Shown one piece after another: positions 7,486 to 14,932 of a DNA stretch of 64,000 bases. The notes beneath the pieces were generated by a model that was not told where the DNA came from, did no database searches, and worked only from the letters and a program-made list of their open reading frames with translations. Source of the stretch: Flavobacterium sp. 1 (lineage in GTDB: Bacteria; Bacteroidota; Bacteroidia; Flavobacteriales; Flavobacteriaceae); NCBI RefSeq assembly GCF_002797935.1, contig NZ_PGER01000001.1:3720001-3784000 (forward strand). Reading direction: 5' to 3'. Within the stretch, counting starts at the first letter, position 1, and every line of letters begins with the position of its first letter. A program made the position numbers and the translations under genes.

Positions 7486-8172
7486 TCATTTTTTTTTCAA
7501 ATCACTTACTTTCCAAAGCTTATAGTTCAACTGATACATTATTTTGAATGCAGTACTGAACTCTCTAATTATTTCTTCTACATCTGTATCAAAAGGTAAA
7601 AATATTTTAAGTTCTCCAACGCTACTTGAACCTTCTCTAAAGTCTGGGTCAGTTTGGTCAAATATGTACTTTCTCATTATTCGATATATCATACTTTTAT
7701 TCGCAGAAAATAGTTGAGGAAACTCTCTTGTTCGATCAGTTCGGGTAAATTCATTTTCTTCATAAATAAAACCCTTATATTCTGATAAATCTAATAGAGA
7801 TTTCCAAAAATCATCTCCCATATATCTGATGTTATCGTTATGACTTATATAAGTGCAGATATATATACCGTCATTATCTATTCCCAATCTGTACTTACAA
7901 TTAGTTTTTAATGATTTGATAATTAATTCGGGACCAGAGAAATTTTGATAAAAATTAGAATATTCCCAATTATCTTTGAAATTACCATAAGCAAAACAAG
8001 CTTCAGCAATTTTAGCTAATGAATTAACACATTCAATAGTCGTTTTCCATGTCTCGTCCATGTCTCTCTGACTACTATCTCTCCACATAATTAGATAGTT
8101 ATTTATACTGTCAACTATTAAGTCAAAGTCAATGGAGAATTTTTCTATAGTTTTATTAAGTTTTAAATCCAA
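7486..8172 (-). CDS. Hypothetical protein of the nuclease operon (228 aa), paralogue of 1818-2477
   Basis: No known domain, signal peptide or membrane helix is visible. Its C-terminal 150 residues align with the protein at 1818-2477, including KSLKTNCKYRLGID, the following NIRYMGDDFW segment, GFIYEENEF, the KSMIYRIMRKY helix and the ending AFKIMYQLNYKLWK. The N-terminal 70 residues (a Trp-containing helical segment, MWRDSSQRDMDETWK) differ. It lies 18 bp after the Mrr-like nuclease gene and 26 bp before the HNH gene, so it is translated with them. A sensor, adaptor or immunity role is possible but not shown. Confidence 0.65.
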   Translation of the reverse strand: MDLKLNKTIEKFSIDFDLIVDSINNYLIMWRDSSQRDMDETWKTTIECVNSLAKIAEACFAYGNFKDNWEYSNFYQNFSGPELIIKSLKTNCKYRLGIDNDGIYICTYISHNDNIRYMGDDFWKSLLDLSEYKGFIYEENEFTRTDRTREFPQLFSANKSMIYRIMRKYIFDQTDPDFREGSSSVGELKIFLPFDTDVEEIIREFSTAFKIMYQLNYKLWKVSDLKKK

Positions 8173-8190
8173 GTGAAACTTTTTTATTAA

Positions 8191-9162
8191 TTATTTTTTT
8201 GGTTTAGTTATTTTATTAGTTTTCGGGTTGTAAATAAATAGCGTTTCTAGCTTTCGAGTTTGTTTATTTTCAGTTACATAAAACTCGCTAACTTCATCAT
8301 CTCTTATTATCATTTCACTTTCCAAATTATCTTCTATTTTTACGTTTATTGTATTCGCTTTGACAATTCCATTTTTATCTTTCAATGTTCTTCCTGAAAT
8401 CATTTGTGGGTAGATAAATCCAAATTTCACTAAAACATCAAATGTACCATTGAGTAATGTAATATGCTCATTGTTTAATCCTAGGATGTAAGAATTTGAA
8501 AACTGTAATCCAAAGTTTACAGGGAATGTGATTTCTTCATTATTCTTATTATCCATTTTCATCCATTCAAATAAGGCTAACCCAAAAATTTCTCTTCGAT
8601 ATTTGATGATTGCGTCATTGAGAATAATATTTATGTTAGTGACTGAATTGTCTATTTCGTTGTAAATCTCACCTTTGAATATTTTTTGAATCTCTTTTAA
8701 GTTATCTTCCGATGAATCAAAATGTAAAATCGAATTATTGATAATCGGTAAAATTTCGGGTTTTAATTGTCTTATTGGAAGAATATTTTCTAAATAATCA
8801 CGACTTAATTCCGTCGCAGTTAATAGCTCTATTCCATAATATCTAGCTGAGTTAATAGCGTCGGACTGAAACCCATTTGAACTTATAAATATCTTTTTGT
8901 TAATCTGTTTAATCCTATCACATTTTGATTGGAATGCTTCAATTTTTTCAACCGGTATTTTTTTGCTGTAATCTTTACATTCGATAGCAATATAGATTTC
9001 AAAATCATTAACTTTTGAGATTATAAGAATATCAATTTCACGATTATTACCACTTTCGTTTGGGATTTTATAATTACTCAGGATCTGAGTAGTTACAGAA
9101 TCCTTGAATGCTTCTTGAATTAATCTTATTGTTCTTTCAAATTGTGAACCTTTCTCTTTCAT
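8191..9162 (-). CDS. Mrr-like PD-(D/E)XK restriction endonuclease (323 aa)
   Basis: The first 125 residues have the Mrr-type nuclease pattern: GSQFERTIRLI with Glu9, NNREIDILI with Asp44, and YIAIECKDY with Glu61 and Lys63, giving the D...E-x-K active site. KIFISSNGFQSDAINSARYYGIELLTA is the typical following strand-helix segment of Mrr-cat proteins. The rest (130-323) has a beta-rich domain without a known match. Mrr-like enzymes cut DNA, often modified or foreign DNA. The start overlaps the stop of the RES-like gene (ATGA at 9159-9162), so the two are translationally coupled. No methyltransferase is nearby, which argues against a classical restriction-modification pair. Confidence 0.8.
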   Translation of the reverse strand: MKEKGSQFERTIRLIQEAFKDSVTTQILSNYKIPNESGNNREIDILIISKVNDFEIYIAIECKDYSKKIPVEKIEAFQSKCDRIKQINKKIFISSNGFQSDAINSARYYGIELLTATELSRDYLENILPIRQLKPEILPIINNSILHFDSSEDNLKEIQKIFKGEIYNEIDNSVTNINIILNDAIIKYRREIFGLALFEWMKMDNKNNEEITFPVNFGLQFSNSYILGLNNEHITLLNGTFDVLVKFGFIYPQMISGRTLKDKNGIVKANTINVKIEDNLESEMIIRDDEVSEFYVTENKQTRKLETLFIYNPKTNKITKPKK

Positions 9163-10064
9163 ACAGGGTTATTAGTTTCTTTTCTAAAAAATATTGTTTC
9201 TTCATCAAGATAGTTTCTCCATTTTATTCTTCCGTTTTGAATAAATCCAACTTTACCCAAATTAAATTGAATGACTCCATCTTTAATATCAGATACTTTA
9301 AATTTTAAAACCTTTTCAAATTTTAAGTTTTCAATTACGGAGTTGGGATGAAATGCCATATTGCATAATTTTGTATCAGTAAGAACACTTGGATAGATTA
9401 TAAAATCTCTATGTAAATCACCGTATAGCATTTCATTACTTAGCATTGATGTTAGGGGATAAGGATTCTTTTCAGAAATGAATTTGTGGCTTATAAATTT
9501 ATAAAGTGCCATGAAATGCTTGAATTTATCTTTACTCTGATAAGGTAAAGATTTAATGAGATATTCAAAAGAATCCTTTGCAATGATGTTCCATTCGTTT
9601 TCATCTGGTAAATCATAAGGAAGACAAATACCCGCTTTAACAGGTCGAGAAGCATTACCATTCCAAAAACTCAAATAACCTTCGTCTCCAATTTTCGGTT
9701 TACACTCTAATATCGCCGCATTTGGATTGTTTGAACAGTAAAAAACACTTTTCCCATTTAGATTTGCTCGACCTTTATCTTTACAAACTGAACTGGGAGG
9801 ATAAGAATAAGTGTGTATTAAAGATATATCCTCTTTTTCTCTATCAATGTTTAATCGAACTCTGAAAAAAATATGTTGATTAAATTTTTGAGGATTGAAT
9901 ATTCCGTATGAATAGGGAAGAATTTTTGCATAGTCATAGAATGTGTCATAAATCTCCCGATTAGATAAATTTGAGAAATCGTAATCATCAAGGGTTTTTA
10001 GTCCATTGAAATATATCTCAAAATCTGGGAATTCGTTTAAATCCTCTGTAGTTAAGTCACTCAT
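9159..10064 (-). CDS. RES-like domain protein (301 aa)
   Basis: Residues 66-125 resemble the RES domain: FFRVR near 67, GRANLNGKSVFYCSNNPNAA near 98-117 and a conserved Glu at about 120. In RES toxins the corresponding R..., G-R-x-N/x-G, Y-x-S and A..E residues bind and degrade NAD+. The protein is longer than typical RES toxins (150-240 aa), with about 65 extra residues at the N-terminus and a long helical C-terminal part. Its partner would normally be an XRE antitoxin; here it is followed by an Mrr-like nuclease with a 4-base overlap and preceded by a zinc-ribbon protein. The assignment rests on motif spacing only. Confidence 0.55.
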   Translation of the reverse strand: MSDLTTEDLNEFPDFEIYFNGLKTLDDYDFSNLSNREIYDTFYDYAKILPYSYGIFNPQKFNQHIFFRVRLNIDREKEDISLIHTYSYPPSSVCKDKGRANLNGKSVFYCSNNPNAAILECKPKIGDEGYLSFWNGNASRPVKAGICLPYDLPDENEWNIIAKDSFEYLIKSLPYQSKDKFKHFMALYKFISHKFISEKNPYPLTSMLSNEMLYGDLHRDFIIYPSVLTDTKLCNMAFHPNSVIENLKFEKVLKFKVSDIKDGVIQFNLGKVGFIQNGRIKWRNYLDEETIFFRKETNNPV

Positions 10065-10092
10065 AAGTTGCTGGATAAAAAAATATGCTTAG

Positions 10093-10773
10093 TCACGATA
10101 AAAACAAATGTGAGTATTTTGTTCGAAGGACTTTGCATAAGTCATCAAGAACATGAAATTCTTTAATTTTTTGGTTTTCATCTCTTTCTACCCAAATCAA
10201 ATCTACTTTCTCAAGATAATTTATTCTTGTCCAAATTTTATAACGGAAATCACTATTTATATCTTTATTATCATAAAAAACTTTTGATAATATTTCTGTT
10301 TTATTATTTGATTCAGCAATTATAATGAGCGTTTCTAGATGAGGTTCATCAAGTTCATTCCAGAAATTCCTTTCCAGAGCTAAATTCATTCTTTTATACT
10401 TTTGTTCTTTAGTTAAAGGTGGTTTTTTAATAACTTCTTTTTCGACTTTAAGTTTTGTGATTTGTTGATTTTTATAATCTTCAAGACAAACTTTACATAA
10501 AAAAAATTCTAACGACAATAATTCATCAGGATGGAAATCCTTTCTCATTCTATAAACATTTAATTCTTGAGAACATTTTACACATTTGGTTATTAAAGCA
10601 GAATTGCTACTAGCAATTTCTGTGACTTTTAGAAGTGAAATATCAAAACGAATCGCTATATCTCTAACATGATATGTATATTTCATTTTTTTATTAATAT
10701 CCCAATAACGTTCGCAAATTGCAATTAATGATATATCATCTGTATTTAAAACTATCGTAAATAAATTATCCAT
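10093..10773 (-). CDS. Zinc-ribbon, HTH-like protein, first gene of nuclease operon (226 aa)
   Basis: The protein has two Cys pairs, CVKC (64-67) and CKVC (93-96), that can form one zinc ribbon. Before it lies a segment resembling a helix-turn-helix (VRDIAIRFDISLLKVTEIASS, about residues 36-56). The linker has many Lys and Glu, and the C-terminal 90 residues look like a winged helix (IWTRINYLEKVDLIWVERDE). A DNA-binding regulator or target-recognition subunit is the best guess. It is 28 bp upstream of the RES-like gene and heads the operon. No family name can be given. Confidence 0.65.
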   Translation of the reverse strand: MDNLFTIVLNTDDISLIAICERYWDINKKMKYTYHVRDIAIRFDISLLKVTEIASSNSALITKCVKCSQELNVYRMRKDFHPDELLSLEFFLCKVCLEDYKNQQITKLKVEKEVIKKPPLTKEQKYKRMNLALERNFWNELDEPHLETLIIIAESNNKTEILSKVFYDNKDINSDFRYKIWTRINYLEKVDLIWVERDENQKIKEFHVLDDLCKVLRTKYSHLFLS

Positions 10774-10906
10774 GAATAATTAAGGTTTATCGCTGGTAAA
10801 TTTAATAATTATAATTTTTTAAAAACTTTTATTGAGAAATTTAACTCATTTTATAATAATCTTTTAAATAAAAACGAAATATTATAGCTGAACCAAAATA
10901 TTAAAT
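10774..10906. other. Intergenic between operon start and small plus-strand ORF
   Basis: This divergent gap should hold the promoter of the five-gene nuclease operon (minus strand). It is almost entirely A and T. I could not find a clean TAnnTTTG on the minus strand. Confidence 0.3.
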
Positions 10907-11044
10907 ATGACTGAATTAACTGTCTCAGAAGATGAAATTTATAGACTAGCTTTTGGAACTTATAATAATGAAGATTTTTTTGACAGACAACCACTTAGCA
11001 GAATGAAGCGGGATATACTATTGGAGTTGGGAATTATTAAATAA
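10907..11044 (+). CDS. Small ORF (45 aa), possibly a gene remnant
   Basis: An ATG at 10907 opens 45 codons ending IIK at 11044; the product starts MTELTVSEDEIYRLAFG and is soluble and charged. Its last 8 bases overlap the 3' end of the convergent recombinase gene. No domain is recognised. It could be a small regulator of the island or the 5' part of a gene truncated by insertion of the recombinase. Confidence 0.35.
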   Translation: MTELTVSEDEIYRLAFGTYNNEDFFDRQPLSRMKRDILLELGIIK

Positions 11045-11657
11045 TTAGTTTTTTTATTTTCTGTACTGTTCCGCTACTCTTTTCAGTCAATTTCATTGTC
11101 TTTCTAACTGAGTATCCTTGTTTTAATAATTTTACAACATCTTTATGTTCGGTTAGTAATGCTTCATTGTCTTTTTTGAAACCTATTTTTCTTCCAACTA
11201 CACCACCATTTTTTCTAAAACTTTCATACCCTGATTTTATTCTTTGTCTGATTTGAGTTTTTTCCATCTCACTAACGGAAGTTAAGATTTGAATTAAAAA
11301 CTGCGACATAGGGTTTATTTCGCATTTATCATTTAAGGTTTCAATATTGTGGTTTTTGATATAAAGAGAAATACAATTTTCATTTAGCAATTGAATAGTT
11401 TTTAAAACCTCAATTGTGTTCCTCCCAATACGGGATAATTCCCAACAAAGAACTTTATCAATTTTGTTAATTTTGACAAAATTTATCATTTCCATAAGTT
11501 GTGGTCTTTCTTCATTCGTTTTACCTCCAGAAATCTTTTCTTCAAAAATATTCACAATCTCATAATTATTCTTTTTTGAGAACTCCATTAGTTCTTCTGT
11601 CTGTCTTTTGAAATCCTGACTATTTGTTGAAACCCTTGAATATATAACTACTTTCAT
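11037..11657 (-). CDS. Serine recombinase, resolvase/invertase family (206 aa)
   Basis: The N-terminal domain has the resolvase signature YSRVSTNSQDFKRQ with the nucleophilic Ser near residue 10, then ELSRIGRNTIEVL with the conserved Arg residues of the active site, and an E-helix ending in MEKTQIRQRIKSG. The C-terminal 45 residues are a short helix-turn-helix (VVKLLKQGYSVRKTMKLTEKSSGTVQ). At 206 aa it is a small resolvase or invertase, not a large serine integrase. Repeated GTATC sites lie just upstream (11660-11739), where its recombination or operator site is expected. It flanks the nuclease operon, which probably moved with it. Confidence 0.9.
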   Translation of the reverse strand: MKVVIYSRVSTNSQDFKRQTEELMEFSKKNNYEIVNIFEEKISGGKTNEERPQLMEMINFVKINKIDKVLCWELSRIGRNTIEVLKTIQLLNENCISLYIKNHNIETLNDKCEINPMSQFLIQILTSVSEMEKTQIRQRIKSGYESFRKNGGVVGRKIGFKKDNEALLTEHKDVVKLLKQGYSVRKTMKLTEKSSGTVQKIKKLII

Positions 11658-11659
11658 TA

Positions 11660-11739
11660 TGTATCATTTTAATATTTTATATTACAAAGATACGAAAATT
11701 GTATCGCACCACCTCGCCATAAAAGATTAAAATGATACA
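11660..11739. promoter_or_regulatory. Candidate res/operator site of the serine recombinase
   Basis: A perfect 14-bp inverted repeat (11660-11673 with 11726-11739, arm TGTATCATTTTAAT) lies 3 bases before the recombinase start codon. Between its arms is a second inverted pair, GATAC (11689-11693) and GTATC (11701-11705). Four GTATC half-sites in alternating orientation within 80 bp match how resolvases bind their own promoter and crossover region. Confidence 0.5.
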
Positions 11740-11964
11740 CTTTTAGGTTTGGTACAAAAATAAAATTATTATGAGGTTTGAATTGATAAAAGTTATCAAT
11801 AAAGAGAATTGAATTTTGCAACTTAAAAACAATTAGTAAATGAGCTTGTGCGATATTTATGAGTATCAGAAATGAGTGTATAGAACAGATACTATTAACT
11901 TAAAACGACACAAAAAACGACACAATTAAAACAAAATCAATATTACGTACTAAATATCAATACT
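11740..11964. other. Junction between accessory island and core genes
   Basis: No gene. It holds a palindrome ATTGATAA-AAG-TTATCAAT (11782-11800) and a short tandem motif, AAAACGACACAA, that appears twice around 11903-11924. The right boundary of the island is probably here, but no tRNA gene or long direct repeat marks it. Confidence 0.35.
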
Positions 11965-12321
11965 TTATGAAGAATACTTATTTCTAAACCAAACCTTCTG
12001 CCATTCTCTTTTTAAGACTAAAAAAGAAACATCTTCAGCTAGAATTACTAAATCAGAACCATCTAATTTTTTTATTTGATCTTCTGAAACATCAATAATG
12101 TAAAGCAGGTTTAGATATTCGGCAAATTTGTACTGAATCATTCTATATATTTTCTCGTGCAATTGTATTTTTAATTCTTCGGGCGAAATACTCAGCGGAA
12201 AATCAACGCCTTCATTGGCCAAATTAAAATCCTTATTGATTTGCTCAATTAATTTCAGATACAATGTTTCGGCTTGCGCTTCAACAAGTAATGACTCAGT
12301 ATTTTTTGGTGCTGTAAACAT
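11965..12321 (-). CDS. Conserved hypothetical protein (118 aa)
   Basis: I place the start at the ATG at 12321 (MFTAPKNTES), not at an ATG 33 bases upstream, because the first 11 codons of the longer frame lie within a palindromic repeat (12334-12427). The product is soluble and helical, with no known domain; WQKVWFRNKYSS ends it. It lies downstream of the polyprenyl synthase gene on the same strand, separated by the repeat. It looks like a core gene rather than island cargo. Function unknown. Confidence 0.6.
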   Translation of the reverse strand: MFTAPKNTESLLVEAQAETLYLKLIEQINKDFNLANEGVDFPLSISPEELKIQLHEKIYRMIQYKFAEYLNLLYIIDVSEDQIKKLDGSDLVILAEDVSFLVLKREWQKVWFRNKYSS

Positions 12322-12333
12322 ATTTTTAATTTC

Positions 12334-12427
12334 AAAATTCAATGGCAATGGCAATGATAAAATCTATACCAAAATTCAATAGAAAAGTAAAATTAAATTT
12401 CCTAAATTGTTATTGCCATTGAATTTT
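12334..12427. repeat. Palindromic intergenic repeat
   Basis: A perfect 16-bp inverted repeat (12334-12349 and 12412-12427) with a central ATTGCCATTG-type sequence can fold into one large hairpin. Extra CAATGGCAATG copies at the left arm and GCCATTGTCATTG at the right suggest a multiplied short unit. It lies between two minus-strand genes. Confidence 0.6.
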
Positions 12428-12446
12428 GCCATTGTCATTGCAATTA

Positions 12447-13421
12447 CTAAACTTTTCTTCCCATCAGGTTTGCACCAAAAGTTTTTAGAATATTCTTTTT
12501 CTCTTCTGAAATTGTCATTTTTTCTAAAGTTTCAAAAGCCTTGAAAGTATACATTTCTATAGCTTCCTGAGTAGCTTTTGATGCTCCGGATTGGTTAAAA
12601 ACAGTTTTTGCAGTTTCAATTTTTTCTGAATTATCTTCCATCTGTAAACTAAATAATTTTTCTAATTCTGAAGCTTTTTTCGGGGTCGAAAATTCGATTG
12701 CTTTCAAATACAAATATGTTTTTTTATTTTCGATTATATCACCGCCTACTTGTTTTCCAAAAGTTTCAGGATCACCAAAAGCATCTAAATAATCATCCTG
12801 CAATTGGAAAGCTAATCCTAAATTGAGTCCGAAATCATAAATCAAATTAGCATTATCTACAGAGGTATTAGCAATAATCGCTCCCATTTTCATGGCTGCT
12901 GCAACTAAAACTGCCGTTTTATATTCGATCATTTTTAGATATTCCGGAATCGTAACATCGGTACGGGTTTCAAAGTCAACGTCCCATTGCTGTCCTTCAC
13001 AAACTTCGATAGCCGTTTTACTAAACAGTTTTGCCAAATCTCTAAAGACGATTGGCTCATATTGTTCAAAATATTGATAGGCTAAAATCAGCATCGCATC
13101 ACCCGAAAGGATTCCGGCATTGATATCCCATTTTTCATGAACTGTCTGTTTTCCTCTTCTTAAGGGAGCATCATCCATAATATCATCGTGAACCAGCGAA
13201 AAATTATGAAAAACTTCAACAGCCATGGCGGCAGGAAGTGCTTTTTTATAATCGGCATCAAATACTTCCGCTGACAATAAAGTCAATACAGGCCTCATTC
13301 TTTTTCCTCCTAAGCTCAATATGTAATCTATCGGTTCATATAGATTCTTTGGAGCTTTATTGATTTTTTGATTTTCTAAATATGTAATAAAAAATTCTTG
13401 ATACTGATGAATCGCGTGCAT
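12447..13421 (-). CDS. Polyprenyl (isoprenyl) diphosphate synthase (324 aa)
   Basis: Trans-isoprenyl diphosphate synthases join isopentenyl diphosphate units onto an allylic primer. The first Asp-rich motif is in LVHDDIMDDAPLRRGKQTVH (about residues 82-101), and the second is in LAFQLQDDYLDAFGD (about residues 205-219). GGKRMRPVLTLL near residue 34 is the conserved substrate-binding Lys/Arg segment. Length fits the short-chain FPP/GGPP or octaprenyl group; product chain length cannot be read from the sequence with certainty. In Bacteroidota it supplies precursors for quinone, carotenoid and lipid-carrier synthesis. It stands alone, minus strand, before the divergent efflux operon. Confidence 0.9.
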   Translation of the reverse strand: MHAIHQYQEFFITYLENQKINKAPKNLYEPIDYILSLGGKRMRPVLTLLSAEVFDADYKKALPAAMAVEVFHNFSLVHDDIMDDAPLRRGKQTVHEKWDINAGILSGDAMLILAYQYFEQYEPIVFRDLAKLFSKTAIEVCEGQQWDVDFETRTDVTIPEYLKMIEYKTAVLVAAAMKMGAIIANTSVDNANLIYDFGLNLGLAFQLQDDYLDAFGDPETFGKQVGGDIIENKKTYLYLKAIEFSTPKKASELEKLFSLQMEDNSEKIETAKTVFNQSGASKATQEAIEMYTFKAFETLEKMTISEEKKNILKTFGANLMGRKV

Positions 13422-13569
13422 AAAATGAGATATGGTTTACTCTTAGGAGTTTTCTTTTAGAATATATAAGGCTTCAAAGATACAATTCAAATGTGAATTA
13501 TTGAATTGTAAATTACTGTAAAAATGGAACTATAGTTTTTTCTTATAATAGATATCGAAAAAAAACATC

Positions 13570-13645
13570 GGAAACTTTGTTGGTTTTTAAAGTTTCCTTC
13601 TTACATTTGCAAAACACAAGAAACTTTACCAGTATCTAAAGTTTC
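13570..13645 (+). promoter_or_regulatory. Promoter and two TetR operators of efflux operon 1
   Basis: Operator 1 is GGAAACTTT-N10-AAAGTTTCC (13570-13597). Operator 2 is GAAACTTT-N10-AAAGTTTC (13620-13645). Between them is TACATTTG (13602-13609), fitting the -7 consensus, with TTG (13580-13582) 19 bases upstream as the -33 element. Operator 1 covers the -33 region and operator 2 the start of transcription, so a bound repressor would block initiation. Confidence 0.8.
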
Positions 13646-13711
13646 CGAAATACATTTTAAAAAATTAAAAAACCAAACATTTAGGAAACACTATTACTAA
13701 AATTAATCATT

Positions 13712-14233
13712 ATGGAAAATGCATGGGCTATTGATTCTAATGAATCAGACGTTATCATAAAATCTAGACATTCTCTAATAGGCTACTTGCCCGGAAACAA
13801 AAACAATTTAAAAGGGCATGTTGCCATACAGAATAATGAAGTTGAAGATGCTTCAATAGAATTTTCATTGAATGTAAATGATAAAAAAAACATTTCAATC
13901 GAAAAAAACAAAGAAGCCAAATTCACTGATCTCTTTGATAAAGATGAGGCGCCTTTGATAAAATTCAAATCAACTTCTTTTGAAAAAATAAACAAGAATA
14001 TTAATTTTTTGAAAGGTTTTCTGACCATCAAAAACATCACAAAAGCGGTCGAATTCGATACCGAGTTTATAGGATTCAATAATTATAATGGTGTGCAAAA
14101 AGCATCTTTTGAAATTACTGGAAACATCAACCGCAAAGATTTTGGTCTTAATTACAATGTGCTTAGACAAAATAAAAATGTGCCGATAAGTAAAGACATT
14201 AAGCTAATTGCCAATTTAGAATTCACACATTAA
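13712..14233 (+). CDS. YceI-family protein, efflux operon 1 (173 aa)
   Basis: The protein has the YceI lipocalin-like pattern: an N-terminal WAIDSNESDVIIKSRHSLIG strand pair, GHVAIQN, IEFSLNVND, IKFKSTSFEK, GFLTIKNITKAVEFD and GNINRKDFGLNYN. YceI proteins bind long isoprenoid-like ligands in a beta barrel. Unlike periplasmic YceI it lacks a signal peptide, so it should be cytosolic. It is the first gene of the operon and 47% or more of its residues match the copy at 24537. In a TetR-controlled efflux operon it may bind the inducing or exported compound; this is inferred from position. Confidence 0.8.
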   Translation: MENAWAIDSNESDVIIKSRHSLIGYLPGNKNNLKGHVAIQNNEVEDASIEFSLNVNDKKNISIEKNKEAKFTDLFDKDEAPLIKFKSTSFEKINKNINFLKGFLTIKNITKAVEFDTEFIGFNNYNGVQKASFEITGNINRKDFGLNYNVLRQNKNVPISKDIKLIANLEFTH

Positions 14234-14329
14234 GAATAACCAGCTCTTAAAAACCCAAAACTCATTTAATAACTAACTTTTACTGTATCAATAAATTTTA
14301 AGTTTTAATTACAATAAGTTACCATAAAA

Positions 14330-14926
14330 ATGAAAGAAAAAATTATAGCAAAAGCAGGCGAAATGTTTTTAAAACTAGGTTTTAAAAGCATTACTATGGA
14401 TGACATCGCTGGCGAAATGTGTATTTCTAAAAAAACAATTTACAAATATTTCTGCAACAAAGAAATACTGATTGAAGAGAGTGTACATTTAATTCATAAA
14501 GAAGTTCATCAACTTATAGGTGATGCAATTTCTAAAAACTACAATGCAATTGAAGAAAATTTTGAAATCAGACGCATGTTTGCCGAGCTATTTAAATCTT
14601 CTGATACGTCTCCAATCTTCCAATTAAAAAAACATTATCCTGAAATTTACAAAAATACTTTAAAATTTCAAATTGATGAATGTGAATTTTGTTTTAGACA
14701 AAATATTGAAAAAGGAATTGAACAAAAACTATATCGCAATAATTTGAATGTAGAAACTTATGTCAAATTCTATTACTATTTGATTTTTAGCATCAATGAA
14801 AATACTCGCTCTGAAAGTGAGGCAAAAAAATTAGAATGTGAAGCTTTAGAATATCATACCAGAGCCATGGCAACACCAGAGGGAATCATCGAACTGGAAA
14901 AACAATTACAAAACGTTAATATATAA
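14330..14926 (+). CDS. TetR-family repressor, efflux operon 1 (198 aa)
   Basis: Residues 1-50 are a TetR DNA-binding domain: AGEMFLKLGFKSITMDDIAGEMCISKKTIYKYFCNKEILIEES, with the recognition helix in SKKTIYKYF. The rest is an all-helical ligand-binding and dimer domain. It lies 96 bp after YceI and 6 bp before the TolC gene. Two matching inverted repeats at the operon promoter are the expected binding sites. The binding domain is nearly identical to that of the second operon's TetR, including the whole recognition helix, so the two should recognise the same DNA. Confidence 0.9.
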   Translation: MKEKIIAKAGEMFLKLGFKSITMDDIAGEMCISKKTIYKYFCNKEILIEESVHLIHKEVHQLIGDAISKNYNAIEENFEIRRMFAELFKSSDTSPIFQLKKHYPEIYKNTLKFQIDECEFCFRQNIEKGIEQKLYRNNLNVETYVKFYYYLIFSINENTRSESEAKKLECEALEYHTRAMATPEGIIELEKQLQNVNI

Positions 14927-14932
14927 ACATAA

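Noticed and set aside
12334..12354. Upstream ATG for the conserved hypothetical gene (adds MPLPLNFEIKN)
   Set aside because: The added codons are made by the palindromic repeat, so the ATG at 12321 is preferred.
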